This document shows, in pieces, positions 7,867 through 16,244 of a stretch of 26,479 nt of DNA. Made by a program: the position numbers and the translations under genes. The stretch is from Faecalitalea sp. UBA4312 (GTDB lineage Bacteria > Bacillota_I > Bacilli_A > Erysipelotrichales > Erysipelotrichaceae): positions 1-26,479 of the forward strand of contig DGUK01000070.1 in the NCBI GenBank assembly GCA_002394635.1, written 5' to 3'. Each line of letters starts with the position of its first letter. Within the stretch, counting starts at the first letter, position 1. Below the pieces are notes generated by a model, which worked only from the letters and a program-made list of their open reading frames with translations, ran no database searches and was not told the DNA's origin.

Positions 7867-9831
7867 ATGGAAACATTTGAACTTGTATCGGATTTTAAAC
7901 CAAGCGGGGACCAGCCGAAAGCCATCGATACGTTGGTAAAAGGCATCAAGGACCATAAAAAAGTACAGGTTTTATTAGGGGCAACCGGTACAGGGAAAAC
8001 CTATACAATGTCCAATGTGATTGCGGCAGTGAACAAACCAACTCTGGTTTTTGTCCACAACAAAACATTGGCTGGTCAGCTTTACTCAGAGTTTAAGGAG
8101 TTTTTCCCGCATAATCGGGTAGAATACTTTGTATCCTATTTTGATTATTACCAGCCGGAAGCATATTTACCGAAAACCGATACATACATTGATAAAAATA
8201 CCAAAACCAACGAAGAACTGGATATGCTGCGAATGGCGGCCGTTAACAGTGTACTGGAACGAAGGGATACTATTATTGTTGCCAGTGTAGCCTCCATTTA
8301 TGGAGCCAGCAATCCGGAGCAGTATCGTCATATGCTGATGACTGTGCGTGTCGGACAGGAAATAGATCGGAACGAGTTTATGATGCGGCTGGTCGGCCAG
8401 CAATATAAGCGAAACGATTCCGATCCGCAGCGTGGAACGTTCCGGGTTCGTGGAGATGTAGTGGAAATAACACCGGGCCATACGGAAAAATATCTGATCC
8501 GGGTGGAATTTTTCGGAGATGAAATCGATCGGATCTGTGAGGTGGATCCGGTGACCGGTCACATCAACCAGGCTTATCAGGTTTATGTCATTTATCCATC
8601 GCATGGGTATGCAACCAGTATGGATGTGATCGAACATGCAGCGGATACGATTGAAATGGAGCTGGAAGAGCGCCTGGAATACTTTGAAAAGCAGGGGAAG
8701 CCCTTGGAAAAGGAAAGACTGGAGCAACGCTGTCGTTATGACATTGAAGCGTTACGACAGCTGGGATTTTGCCCGGGTATCGAAAATTATTCACGTCATA
8801 TTGATGGCCGAAAGCCGGGGGAAAGACCTTATACCTTGTTTGATTATTTCCCGAAGGATTATTTATTGATGGTGGATGAAAGCCATGTTTCCTTGCCACA
8901 GATACGAGGTATGTATAATGGCGACAGAGCGCGTAAGGAAATATTGGTTCAGTATGGCTTCCGTCTGCCTAGTGCTTTAGATAACCGGCCATTGCGTTTT
9001 GAGGAATTCGAAGGATTGATCAACCAGGCTGTCTTTGTTTCGGCAACGCCGGGAGATTATGAACTGGAACAAACCAATGGTGAAGTAGTGGAACAGATTA
9101 TCCGTCCAACCGGCCTTCTGGATCCGGAAATTGAGGTTCGCCCGATCGAGGGGCAAATAGATGATCTGGTTGATGAAATCAAACTGCGGATTGAAAAGAA
9201 CCAACGTACACTGATTACAACGTTAACGGTCCGTATGGCCGAAGATCTGACTGCTTATATGAAGAACATGGATCTTAAGGTGGCCTGGTTGCATCATGAA
9301 GTCAAAACCATTGAACGAACAGAAATCATACATGATCTGCGCCAGGGCAAATATGACGTATTGATCGGCATTAACCTGCTGCGTGAGGGACTGGATATTC
9401 CGGAGGTAGGTCTGATTGCCATTCTGGATGCAGATAAAGAAGGCTTTCTTCGTTCCAAGCGTTCCTTGATCCAGATTGTTGGACGAGCTGCGCGTAATGC
9501 CGAAGGAAAAGTCATCATGTATGCGGATTCGATTACGGAATCGATGCAGTATGCAATCGATGAAACCAACCGTCGGCGAAGCATTCAAAAGGCTTACAAT
9601 GAAGAACATGGCATTGTACCAAAGACGATCATCAAACCAATTCATGAGGTTGTTCGCTCCAAAGAGACCAAGGAAATGGCTGCCAAGTATCTCAAGAAGA
9701 GGAAAATGGGCAAGAAGCAAAAGGAAACCATGATCGAGAATATTACGAAGGAAATGAAAGAAGCTGCGCGTACACTGGATTTTGAAAGAGCTGCACAATT
9801 AAGAGATATTCTGTTTGAATTACAGGAATAA
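7867..9831 (+). CDS. uvrB: Excinuclease ABC subunit B
   Basis: A 654-aa UvrB, the damage-verifying helicase-like subunit of nucleotide excision repair; it is loaded by UvrA and recruits UvrC. Visible: Walker A GATGTGKT (38-45), the damage-probing beta-hairpin with [12 protein letters not shown] (about 91-102), the DESH box (337-340), helicase motifs V/VI containing [11 protein letters not shown] and QIVGRAARN, and the C-terminal UVR motif (about 616-651) that binds UvrC. Length is normal for the family. ATG follows TAGGAGGGC, 8 bases after the protease stop, so it is co-transcribed with the FtsEX-like/CtpB genes. uvrA, which often follows uvrB in Firmicutes, is not here; a terminator and the convergent ung gene follow instead. 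Confidence 0.98.
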   Translation: METFELVSDFKPSGDQPKAIDTLVKGIKDHKKVQVLLGATGTGKTYTMSNVIAAVNKPTLVFVHNKTLAGQLYSEFKEFFPHNRVEYFVSYFDYYQPEAYLPKTDTYIDKNTKTNEELDMLRMAAVNSVLERRDTIIVASVASIYGASNPEQYRHMLMTVRVGQEIDRNEFMMRLVGQQYKRNDSDPQRGTFRVRGDVVEITPGHTEKYLIRVEFFGDEIDRICEVDPVTGHINQAYQVYVIYPSHGYATSMDVIEHAADTIEMELEERLEYFEKQGKPLEKERLEQRCRYDIEALRQLGFCPGIENYSRHIDGRKPGERPYTLFDYFPKDYLLMVDESHVSLPQIRGMYNGDRARKEILVQYGFRLPSALDNRPLRFEEFEGLINQAVFVSATPGDYELEQTNGEVVEQIIRPTGLLDPEIEVRPIEGQIDDLVDEIKLRIEKNQRTLITTLTVRMAEDLTAYMKNMDLKVAWLHHEVKTIERTEIIHDLRQGKYDVLIGINLLREGLDIPEVGLIAILDADKEGFLRSKRSLIQIVGRAARNAEGKVIMYADSITESMQYAIDETNRRRSIQKAYNEEHGIVPKTIIKPIHEVVRSKETKEMAAKYLKKRKMGKKQKETMIENITKEMKEAARTLDFERAAQLRDILFELQE

Positions 9832-9864
9832 AAAGGATCGGTCCGATGTTGGATCGATCTTTAT
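9832..9864. terminator. Bidirectional terminator between uvrB and ung
   Basis: A stem pairs GATCGGTCC (9836-9844) with GGATCGATC (9851-9859) with one G-T pair and a 6-nt loop. A and T runs on the two sides allow termination of both convergent transcripts. Confidence 0.75.
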
Positions 9865-10535
9865 TGTATATTGGATTGTGCCCAGTTAATAGGAGTCTGC
9901 CCATGTTTAACCAGATATTCGTTAGCTTTGATAAAGTGATTGTTTCCAAAGAATCCTCGATAAGCACTTAACGGGCTTGGGTGGGCACTGGTCAAAATCA
10001 GATGATCTGGATTATCTAGATACTTCATCGCATCCTTTGCCTTGGAACCCCATAGAAGAAATACCACTGGGCCTTCTTTTTTATTGATCCAGCGCAGTGC
10101 TTCATTGGTGAAATTCTGCCATCCAATTTGTGCATGAGACAATGGTTTTCCTCTTTCAACAGTCAGTATGGCATTAAGCAGTAAGACACCCTGTTGGGCC
10201 CAATCGGTCAGATCTCCTGTCCGATGCACCTCGGTATGAAATTCACTGGCGATTTCCCGATAGATGTTCTGTAAAGAAGGTGGGCAAGGGACTTGTGGCT
10301 GAACACTAAAACAGTATCCATGCGCTTGGTTGGGACCATGATATGGATCCTGACCGACAATCACTACCTTTGTGTTTTCCAACGATGTAGTCAAAAACGC
10401 CTGAAAGATATTTTCCTTCGGAGGATAGATCTGCTTGGTTTTGTATTCCCTTGCCAGAAAGTAATTTATTTTATTCAAATACTCTTTTTGGATCTCCTGT
10501 TGAAACAGTGCATCCCAGTCATTATTAAATTGCAT
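9861..10535 (-). CDS. ung: Uracil-DNA glycosylase, family 1
   Basis: A 224-aa cytoplasmic enzyme that removes uracil from DNA as the first step of base excision repair. The catalytic motif GQDPYH (61-66, water-activating Asp63) is followed by the uracil-pocket Tyr/Phe region (AHGYCFSV). The DNA-intercalation loop HPSPLSAYRGFF (from His185) is intact, and the length matches family members. ATG at 10535 on the minus strand follows AGAGGTTGACTT. It converges on uvrB and diverges from folC, with about 40 bases between the starts. There is no sign of decay. Confidence 0.98.
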   Translation of the reverse strand: MQFNNDWDALFQQEIQKEYLNKINYFLAREYKTKQIYPPKENIFQAFLTTSLENTKVVIVGQDPYHGPNQAHGYCFSVQPQVPCPPSLQNIYREIASEFHTEVHRTGDLTDWAQQGVLLLNAILTVERGKPLSHAQIGWQNFTNEALRWINKKEGPVVFLLWGSKAKDAMKYLDNPDHLILTSAHPSPLSAYRGFFGNNHFIKANEYLVKHGQTPINWAQSNIQ

Positions 10536-10561
10536 AAGTCAACCTCTTTATGTTTATACAG

Positions 10562-10570
10562 TGCTATAAT
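10562..10570 (+). promoter_or_regulatory. Extended -10 promoter of folC
   Basis: TGCTATAAT is a perfect extended -10 element (TGnTATAAT). No convincing -35 box lies 16-18 bases upstream, which this promoter class tolerates. The expected transcription start, about seven bases on, coincides with the ATG at 10577. Confidence 0.6.
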
Positions 10571-10576
10571 AACATC

Positions 10577-11752
10577 ATGAATGTACAAGATAAAATAAAA
10601 AAGATAGAAAATAAAAAGAACCAGAACCATGAACTTGTAGAGTATCGTGAATGGCTCGATACCTATTTGCCGATGCATCGAAGGATGGCGAAGATCCAGG
10701 TGGGAGGAACAAACGGAAAAGGAAGTACTATAGCCTGGATGAATCAGTTGTTGACAGCCAACGGATATAAGGTGGGTGTGTTTACTTCACCGCATCTGAT
10801 CCATCACACAGAAAGAATCTGTATTGGCAAGGAACCAATTTCTTTTGAAGATTGGGAAAGAATCTATGATACGTATACCGATCTGTTTGAGGAAAAAGAA
10901 TTTACCATGTTCGAGATAGACCTCTGGATGGCTGTCGCTTATTTTTTGGAAAAGAATGTCGATGTGGCATTGATGGAAGTAGGTCTGGGAGGTCGTTTAG
11001 ATGCCACAACAGCCCTGGATTACAATCTGACGATGATTACCAATGTCGGTATGGAACACCAGGATGTACTGGGGGATTCCATTGAACAGATCACCTATGA
11101 GAAATCCGGTATTTTCAAGCCGGGCGTAATTGCCTTGACTACGGAGACCAAAGAGAATTCACAAAGAGTGATGGAACTGGTGGCCGGTTACATCAAGGCT
11201 ATGCTCGGGTTCGTAGAGATGCCATATGAACGCAAAGACGGACGAATAACTTTTACCTGGATGGATCATACATTTACATTTAAACATCCCGTCTATCAAT
11301 TAAACAATCTGGCCCTGGCCTTGGAAGGGCTCCATCAAATGGGATATGCACTGGATGCGCAGTGTGTCCAGGATGTTATCAATGCGTTTGAATGGAACGG
11401 ACGGTTCACGATTTTGCGAAAGGAACCTCTGATTTTGGTAGATGGTGCGCATAACGAAGATGGAATCCGTGCATTGGTCAGATCCTTGCAGACATTTGAC
11501 GGGGACATCTATTTTTGTGTTCTAAAAGATAAGAATGCTCCGGCTATGCTGGAAATGCTGGAAAGTCTGCATGGAAAGGTGACCTTGGTGCGCATGGATT
11601 CAGAAAGGCTGTATCCTTATGAGAAACTGCACAGAGGATCCATTACAGTAACAGAGATGATAGACCGACTACAACAGACAGAGAATAAAACATTGATTTG
11701 CGGATCCTTGTATTTCGTGGGAGAAACGTTAAAACTGTTTAATCGAAATTAA
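10577..11752 (+). CDS. folC: Folylpolyglutamate synthase / dihydrofolate synthase family
   Basis: A 391-aa Mur-ligase-family enzyme that adds glutamate to (dihydro)folates using ATP, in the cytoplasm. The P-loop GGTNGKGST (43-51) is followed by SPHL and, later, EVGLGGRLDATTALD; the C-terminal domain contains LVDGAHNEDGI, the Mur-ligase His-Asn motif. The protein is somewhat shorter than typical FolC (about 420-430 aa), and whether it has both synthase activities cannot be told. An in-frame ATG at 10550 lies upstream of the -10 box at 10565-10570 and would give an atypical N-terminus. I therefore choose 10577. No Shine-Dalgarno precedes either ATG, so the message may be leaderless. Confidence 0.93.
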   Translation: MNVQDKIKKIENKKNQNHELVEYREWLDTYLPMHRRMAKIQVGGTNGKGSTIAWMNQLLTANGYKVGVFTSPHLIHHTERICIGKEPISFEDWERIYDTYTDLFEEKEFTMFEIDLWMAVAYFLEKNVDVALMEVGLGGRLDATTALDYNLTMITNVGMEHQDVLGDSIEQITYEKSGIFKPGVIALTTETKENSQRVMELVAGYIKAMLGFVEMPYERKDGRITFTWMDHTFTFKHPVYQLNNLALALEGLHQMGYALDAQCVQDVINAFEWNGRFTILRKEPLILVDGAHNEDGIRALVRSLQTFDGDIYFCVLKDKNAPAMLEMLESLHGKVTLVRMDSERLYPYEKLHRGSITVTEMIDRLQQTENKTLICGSLYFVGETLKLFNRN

Positions 11753-11852
11753 ATATTAGTAATAAAGTATTAATAAAACAGTGCTTGTGTACCAATATGT
11801 GAATATTTTACGAAAATGTACAAATTATATAGAAATAGAAAGTACTTTGAAT

Positions 11853-11935
11853 TATAATACGAATGGGAGAGCCATGCAGAATAAAATGCATGGAATAATA
11901 AGTAGCATCAATGAGTAGAAAGAGGTAAATAATTT
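11853..11935 (+). promoter_or_regulatory. pta promoter region and leader with hairpin
   Basis: TATAAT at 11853-11858 is a likely -10 box; the -35 is poor. The leader contains a 7-bp perfect hairpin, CCATGCA (11872-11878) with TGCATGG (11887-11893), with an 8-nt loop and no T-run, so it is not a terminator. The pta ribosome-binding site AGAGG is at 11921-11925. Confidence 0.5.
11874..11918 (+). CDS. Possible 14-codon leader peptide upstream of pta
   Basis: ATG at 11874 follows GGGAGA (11865-11870) and opens a frame MQNKMHGIISSINE ending at TAG 11916-11918, 17 bases before the pta start. The start codon is inside the 5' arm of the leader hairpin, so folding could hide it. The frame may be fortuitous; only the ribosome-binding site and position support it. 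Confidence 0.3.
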   Translation: MQNKMHGIISSINE

Positions 11936-12910
11936 ATGATTCTTGATGAGTTGAAAGCAAAGATTATCGGAAAGAAAATTCGTATCGTACTTACAGAAGG
12001 CTGGGATTATCGTATTCAGGAAGCCGCTATGCACATGGTAGAAGATGATTTGTGTGTGCCTGTATTATTGGGAACACCAGAGCAGATTGAATCCACACGC
12101 AAAGAATATGGATATGATCTGACAGGTGTGGAAATGATCGATCCGGCTACGTATCCGGAATTTGATCAGCTAGCTGATCGTATGCACGAATTGCGTAAAA
12201 ACAAGATGACCAGGGAACGTGTAGAAGAATTATTGCATCAAACCAACTATTTCGGAACAATGTTAGTAGAAACAGGCCGTGCCGACGGATTGTTGGGAGG
12301 CGCAACGTATTCTACAGCTGATACAGTTCGTCCGGCATTACAGTTGGTAAAAGCAGCACCGGGCCAGAATTTGGTAAGCTCCTGCTTCTTATTGGTTCGT
12401 GGAGAAGAACAGGCTGTATTCGGAGACTGTGGTATCAATATCAATCCGACTGCATCTCAGTTGGTGGATATTACCATTCAGACTGCTAATTCAACACGTC
12501 AGTTCGGTAAGGAGCCGGTTGTTGCGTTGTTATCCTTCTCGACAAACGGAAGTGCGGAAGCTGAATGCGTAACCAAGATGAGAGAATGTTTGGCTAAATT
12601 ACGTGAAATGCCGTTAGATTTTGAAGTAGATGGTGAAATGCAGTTTGACTGTGCAGTGGATCCGGAAGTGGCAAGATTGAAATTCCCGGAATCAAAGGTT
12701 GCCGGTCATGCCAATACATTTATCTTCCCGAATATCTCTGCCGGAAATATTGGTTATAAGATTGCAGCCCGCATGGGAGGATACATTGCGATGGGTCCGA
12801 TCCTGCAGGGATTGAATGCCCCAATCAATGACTTATCCCGTGGATGTAACTGGAAAGAAGTCTACAACATGGCGATTATCACTGCCAACCAGAAAGAATT
12901 AGATATTTAA
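11936..12910 (+). CDS. pta: Phosphate acetyltransferase
   Basis: A 324-aa cytoplasmic enzyme interconverting acetyl-CoA and acetyl phosphate, which with acetate kinase yields ATP during fermentation. The sequence matches the short Pta type without extra N-terminal domains. It has an N-terminal Rossmann-like region (IVLTEGWDYRIQEAA), the GGATYSTADTVRPALQ segment, the SFSTNGSAEAE loop, and the C-terminal GHANTFIFPNISAGNIGYK and QGLNAPINDLSRG motifs that form the CoA and phosphate site. Length is normal. AGAGGTAAATAATTT precedes the ATG. ackA is not adjacent. A terminator follows six bases after the stop, so it is probably transcribed alone from the promoter near 11853. Confidence 0.97.
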   Translation: MILDELKAKIIGKKIRIVLTEGWDYRIQEAAMHMVEDDLCVPVLLGTPEQIESTRKEYGYDLTGVEMIDPATYPEFDQLADRMHELRKNKMTRERVEELLHQTNYFGTMLVETGRADGLLGGATYSTADTVRPALQLVKAAPGQNLVSSCFLLVRGEEQAVFGDCGININPTASQLVDITIQTANSTRQFGKEPVVALLSFSTNGSAEAECVTKMRECLAKLREMPLDFEVDGEMQFDCAVDPEVARLKFPESKVAGHANTFIFPNISAGNIGYKIAARMGGYIAMGPILQGLNAPINDLSRGCNWKEVYNMAIITANQKELDI

Positions 12911-12916
12911 TGAACG

Positions 12917-12941
12917 AAGACTGCGCAGGCAGTCTTTTTTT
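12917..12941 (+). terminator. Intrinsic terminator after pta
   Basis: An 8-bp perfect stem, AAGACTGC (12917-12924) with GCAGTCTT (12929-12936), has a 4-nt loop, then a run of T residues. Confidence 0.92.
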
Positions 12942-12963
12942 ATAAAAGTTGGAAATAAAGCTA

Positions 12964-12990
12964 TTGAAACATCTGGAAATCATGTAGAAT
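12964..12990 (+). promoter_or_regulatory. Possible promoter of the 158-aa/ACT/PFL operon
   Basis: TTGAAA (12964-12969) and TAGAAT (12985-12990) are 15 bases apart, slightly short. They lie just upstream of the ribosome-binding site at 13001. Confidence 0.4.
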
Positions 12991-13014
12991 AAATAGGCAG
13001 AGGAGGAACTATTC

Positions 13015-13491
13015 GTGGAGAAATTTGCGTATGATATAGAACCTGGCGCCATTATGGATTTTGTGGAAGACCGGTTTATGCTGGTCATCAAGGATGATGT
13101 TTGGGAACCGCATGAAATAGAGATGGCCAGATCAAAGATGGATCTGACATTCTGTTACACACAGGATATTGCGATCTTTATCCTTGAAGGAGGATCTATT
13201 GACTCCAGTGATTTTTATTTCAATATTCAGGATTGTGACTGGAAAGATATTCTACTGAATCAAAAATTGATTGATGTAGAGTTGCTGCTGGTGGATCGGA
13301 AAAACAATATATGTTTGAAAAAGCGGAAAACGTTGACAGCAGAACAAAGTGCGATCATTCTGCAGTGCTTGAAAAAGCAGGCAGATGTTAAATTTATGCC
13401 AAACGAATACGATATCAATGTGATGGGGATCCAAAATGCCTATGAACCGTTTGAATTAGTAAAATATGCGGTTGTTTCCATGAAATTCTAG
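13015..13491 (+). CDS. Cytoplasmic protein of unknown function (158 aa)
   Basis: I do not recognise this protein. It has no signal peptide or membrane helix. It is acidic, with alternating predicted strands (FMLVIKDDVW, DIAIFILEGG, DVELLLVD, ICLKKRKTL) and one amphipathic helix after TAEQSAIILQCL, suggesting a small alpha/beta or beta-rich fold. The start is GTG at 13015, set by AGGAGG at 13001-13006 eight bases before it; the next ATG is well inside. It is first in a three-gene operon with an ACT-domain protein (13 bases downstream) and a UPF0210 protein. This suggests a link with their still unknown, possibly amino-acid-sensing role, but that is only context. Confidence 0.8.
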   Translation: MEKFAYDIEPGAIMDFVEDRFMLVIKDDVWEPHEIEMARSKMDLTFCYTQDIAIFILEGGSIDSSDFYFNIQDCDWKDILLNQKLIDVELLLVDRKNNICLKKRKTLTAEQSAIILQCLKKQADVKFMPNEYDINVMGIQNAYEPFELVKYAVVSMKF

Positions 13492-13504
13492 AAGGAGGGA
13501 ATAT

Positions 13505-13774
13505 ATGAAAGCAGTGATTAGTGTCATCGGAAAGGATCAGGTAGGAATTCTGGCTATGGTGGCTACCGAATGTGCCAAAGAGAACATTAATATTTTAGAT
13601 GTATCGCAGACGATTGTAGATGGAATCTTTACCATGACGATGATGGTGGACATCGACAGAATGGATAAATCTCTGGATGTATTTGGAGATCATATTACCT
13701 CCATGGGGAAGGAAAGAGACTTGATCATTCGTGTAATGCATGAGGATATTTTTAATTCCATGCACCAGATTTAG
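13505..13774 (+). CDS. ACT domain protein, UPF0237 family
   Basis: An 89-aa stand-alone ACT domain (beta-alpha-beta-beta-alpha-beta): strand [14 protein letters not shown], helix, [24 protein letters not shown], then a second helix and closing strand [12 protein letters not shown] domains bind small ligands, usually amino acids, and the GKDQVGI loop at residues 8-14 is the usual ligand-side turn. It matches the UPF0237/GcvR-like group, which is commonly encoded right before a UPF0210 protein, as here (11 bases apart). AAGGAGGGAATAT precedes the ATG. It probably forms a regulatory or sensory partner of its neighbour; the ligand is unknown. Confidence 0.93.
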   Translation: MKAVISVIGKDQVGILAMVATECAKENINILDVSQTIVDGIFTMTMMVDIDRMDKSLDVFGDHITSMGKERDLIIRVMHEDIFNSMHQI

Positions 13775-13785
13775 GAGGCTCATCC

Positions 13786-15144
13786 ATGCGAAATAATGAA
13801 ATTCTGCAGACGATCCGGATGATCGATGAAGAGTATCTGGATATCCGTACGATAACGATGGGAATCAGTTTACTGGACTGTATTGATCCGGATATTCAAG
13901 TATCCTGTCAAAAGGTGGAGGAAAAGATATGCCGCCTGGCTAAAGATCTTGTCAGTGTCGGCAATGAAATTGAAAAAACCTATGGGATCCCGGTTGTCAA
14001 TAAACGAATCAGCGTTACACCGATTGCTTTTCTGGTAGCGGCCAATCAAGGAGCCAGCCCGGTGCCGTATGCGTTGACACTGGAGAAGTGTGCCCAAAAA
14101 CTAGGTGTAGATTTTATTGGAGGCTATTCGGCGTTGGTGCAAAAAGGATATGCTCATGGAGACAAGGAGCTGATTGAATCTATTCCGGAAGCGCTGGCTA
14201 AGACGCAGCATGTCTGTGCCAGTGTGAACCTGGGATCGACCAAAGCTGGCATCAACATGGATGCGGTGGCGCAGATGGGACATATCATCAAAGAATGTTC
14301 CCGGATGACCAAGGATGATAACTGCCTGGGGGCTGCTAAGCTGGTGGTATTCTGCAATGCACCGGAAGATAATCCGTTTATGGCTGGTGCCTTCCATGGT
14401 GTCGGCGAAGCAGACTGTGTCATCAATGTCGGCGTATCTGGTCCGGGTGTTGTGCGGGCAGCTTTAGCTAAAGCGGACAAAACGATGGCGATGGATGAGG
14501 TGGCCGACCTGATCAAACGAACGGCTTTTAAGATTACCCGTATGGGACAGCTGGTTGGGACGGTGGCCAGTCAGAAGCTGGGTGTTCCATTTGGAATTGT
14601 GGATTTGTCGTTAGCACCGACCCCGGCCGTGGGGGACAGTGTTGCGCATATTTTGGAGGAAATCGGTCTGGAACAGTGTGGGGCTTACGGAACAACTGCC
14701 TGTCTAGCTATGTTGAATGATGCGGTTAAAAAAGGCGGTGTCATGGCGACTGGGCATGTCGGCGGTCTGTCCGGTGCTTTTATTCCGGTCAGTGAGGATG
14801 CCGGTATGATCGATGCGGCGCTGGCCGGTACCCTATCCTTGGAAAAGCTGGAGGCCATGACGGCTGTCTGCAGTGTCGGTCTGGACATGATCGTCATTCC
14901 GGGCGATGTCAGTGAAAGCGTCATCTCCGGCATCATTGCTGATGAGGCGGCGATCGGTATGGTGAATTCAAAAACAACAGCGGTCCGTCTGATCCCGGCA
15001 ATTGGCAAAGAGGTTGGAGAAATTCTTGATTTCGGAGGATTGCTCGGATCGGGTCCGGTCATGCCTGTACGGCAGACAGACAATGCGGTCATGATCCAAC
15101 GTGGAGGAAGGATCCCGGCTCCGTTGCAGGCATTGAAAAATTAA
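13786..15144 (+). CDS. UPF0210 / PFL-like family protein (DUF711)
   Basis: A 452-aa cytoplasmic protein of the UPF0210 family. The family is distantly related in fold to pyruvate formate-lyase, but I see no glycyl-radical motif. The sequence is typical and intact: [16 protein letters not shown] near the start, [67 protein letters not shown] and [13 protein letters not shown] at the very end. Gly- and Cys-rich loops in the middle could bind a ligand, but no reaction is established. The AGGAGG ribosome-binding site overlaps the stop of the ACT gene, so the two are translationally linked. The gene lies upstream of the T-box promoter and belongs to a separate unit; I see no clear terminator before that promoter. 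Confidence 0.95.
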   Translation: MRNNEILQTIRMIDEEYLDIRTITMGISLLDCIDPDIQVSCQKVEEKICRLAKDLVSVGNEIEKTYGIPVVNKRISVTPIAFLVAANQGASPVPYALTLEKCAQKLGVDFIGGYSALVQKGYAHGDKELIESIPEALAKTQHVCASVNLGSTKAGINMDAVAQMGHIIKECSRMTKDDNCLGAAKLVVFCNAPEDNPFMAGAFHGVGEADCVINVGVSGPGVVRAALAKADKTMAMDEVADLIKRTAFKITRMGQLVGTVASQKLGVPFGIVDLSLAPTPAVGDSVAHILEEIGLEQCGAYGTTACLAMLNDAVKKGGVMATGHVGGLSGAFIPVSEDAGMIDAALAGTLSLEKLEAMTAVCSVGLDMIVIPGDVSESVISGIIADEAAIGMVNSKTTAVRLIPAIGKEVGEILDFGGLLGSGPVMPVRQTDNAVMIQRGGRIPAPLQALKN

Positions 15145-15164
15145 TGAAAATTATTGTAAGTTCC

Positions 15165-15192
15165 TTGCAATATTTATGAACGAATGTATAAT
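15165..15192 (+). promoter_or_regulatory. Promoter of the T-box-controlled transporter operon
   Basis: TTGCAA (15165-15170), a 16-bp spacer and a consensus TATAAT (15187-15192). The expected start near 15199 is at the first base of Stem I of the T-box leader. Confidence 0.8.
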
Positions 15193-15199
15193 ATGTTTT

Positions 15200-15426
15200 A
15201 AAGACGAAGAAAAGAAGAAGTACAGGCGGACAGCTTATCAGAGAAGTGGCGGTTGGTGCAAGCCATTAAGAGAAAACCTGGAACGTGTCTTTGAGTCATA
15301 TTGTCGAATCTTTGAGGCAATATCGTGAATTCGCGTTAAGAATGAGGTGTCATCCGTGAAAAGCGGATGGAATTAAGGTGGTACCGCGTTCATTACGTCC
15401 TTTTTCAATGAAAAGGGCGTTTTTTC
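15200..15426 (+). promoter_or_regulatory. T-box riboswitch, arginine specifier (CGU)
   Basis: The conserved T-box AAGGTGGTACCGCG lies at 15375-15388, with UGGU (15379-15382) ready to pair with the tRNA ACCA end. Stem I closes by AAAGAC (15200-15205) with GTCTTT (15287-15292). Above it, the loop-E strand AGTA (15219-15222) is followed by CAGG (15223-15226), which pairs with CCTG (15277-15280). The opposite strand reads GAA (15281-15283), then CGT (15284-15286), then a purine, which is the usual place of the specifier codon. That codon is arginine. A third hairpin, CATCCG/CGGATG, precedes the T-box. Low charged tRNA-Arg should stabilise the antiterminator and turn on the genes that follow. The T-box call is certain; the codon reading comes from the fold described. 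Confidence 0.93.
15395..15426 (+). terminator. Conditional terminator of the T-box leader
   Basis: ACGTCCTTTT (15395-15404) pairs with AAAAGGGCGT (15411-15420) with one G-T pair and a 6-nt loop, followed by six or more T residues. It competes with the antiterminator formed around the T-box sequence. Confidence 0.9.
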
Positions 15427-15448
15427 GTTAGAAAAGGAGAGGAAGCAA

Positions 15449-16225
15449 ATGAACAAATTTTTGAAAGCAGGATGCGCATTATTAATGGCTGCAGCGATGG
15501 TAGGATGTTCCTCCGGATCTGCTCCGAAAGAAGAAAACAGTGATGTCAAGACTTTGACCATTGGTATTTCGCCGGATTATAAACCATATGAATCATTGAA
15601 TACAGATGGTGAAATGGAAGGCTTCGACATTGATATGGTTGCGTTGTTTGAAGACTATTTAAAGGAAGAAGAAGGCGTTGAATACAAATTAGAGTTCAAG
15701 CAGATGGATTTTGATAATATTATTACACAGATCCAGGGAGATCAGGTTGATCTGGGTATTTCCGGTTTCACTTATTCCGAAGACCGTGAAGTAGAATGGT
15801 CAGATCCTTATCTGGGAACAAGTCAGGTAGCCATCGTACCGGCTGATTCTGATATTGAAACTTTGGATGATCTAAAAGGAAAATCTTTGGTTGCACAGAC
15901 GGGTGCAACTGGTGAAGAGGCAGCAAATGGAGTAGAAGATGCAGAAGTCACAGGCCTGAAAAACGTTCAAGATATCATGAATGCGTTGTCTGCTCATCAG
16001 TATGACGCTGCAATCGTTGACTTAGGTGTTGGTAAAAACTATGTTGAAAATGGCGAATTTAAGATGCTGGAAGGCTCTTTAATGGATGAAAAAAACTATA
16101 TCATTGCCAAAAAAGGAAATACAGAAGTCATCGAGAAGATCAATAAATGCATTGAAAAATTCCTGGCAAGCGATGATTACGCTAAGATGTGCGAAAAATA
16201 CAGTTTATCTCCATTAGAAGAATAA
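15449..16225 (+). CDS. Amino-acid ABC transporter substrate-binding lipoprotein (predicted arginine)
   Basis: A 258-aa lipoprotein of the SBP_bac_3 family that captures a polar amino acid outside the membrane. A short signal sequence ends in a lipobox with Cys20 (MVGC), followed by a Ser/Gly linker. The binding domain starts LTIGISPDYKPYESL and contains GFDIDMVALF, IITQIQGDQVDLGISGFTYSEDR and the hinge region with LVAQTGATGEEAA. The family pattern DxxxAx(V/I)xD appears as YDAAIVDLGVG. Its message passes through an Arg-type T-box, so arginine is the likeliest substrate, although the binding-site residues alone do not prove this. AAAGGAGAGGAAGCAA precedes the ATG. It is the first gene of a four-gene operon. 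Confidence 0.93.
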   Translation: MNKFLKAGCALLMAAAMVGCSSGSAPKEENSDVKTLTIGISPDYKPYESLNTDGEMEGFDIDMVALFEDYLKEEEGVEYKLEFKQMDFDNIITQIQGDQVDLGISGFTYSEDREVEWSDPYLGTSQVAIVPADSDIETLDDLKGKSLVAQTGATGEEAANGVEDAEVTGLKNVQDIMNALSAHQYDAAIVDLGVGKNYVENGEFKMLEGSLMDEKNYIIAKKGNTEVIEKINKCIEKFLASDDYAKMCEKYSLSPLEE

Positions 16226-16244
16226 GGTAAACAAGGAGGATATT

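Noticed and set aside
10550..10576. Upstream ATG for folC at 10550
   Set aside because: It lies before the extended -10 box, has no ribosome-binding site and adds residues that FolC proteins do not have.
13786..15144. UPF0210 protein as an active pyruvate formate-lyase or other glycyl-radical enzyme
   Set aside because: No glycyl-radical motif near the C-terminus and no activase gene nearby; only a fold relationship is known for the family.
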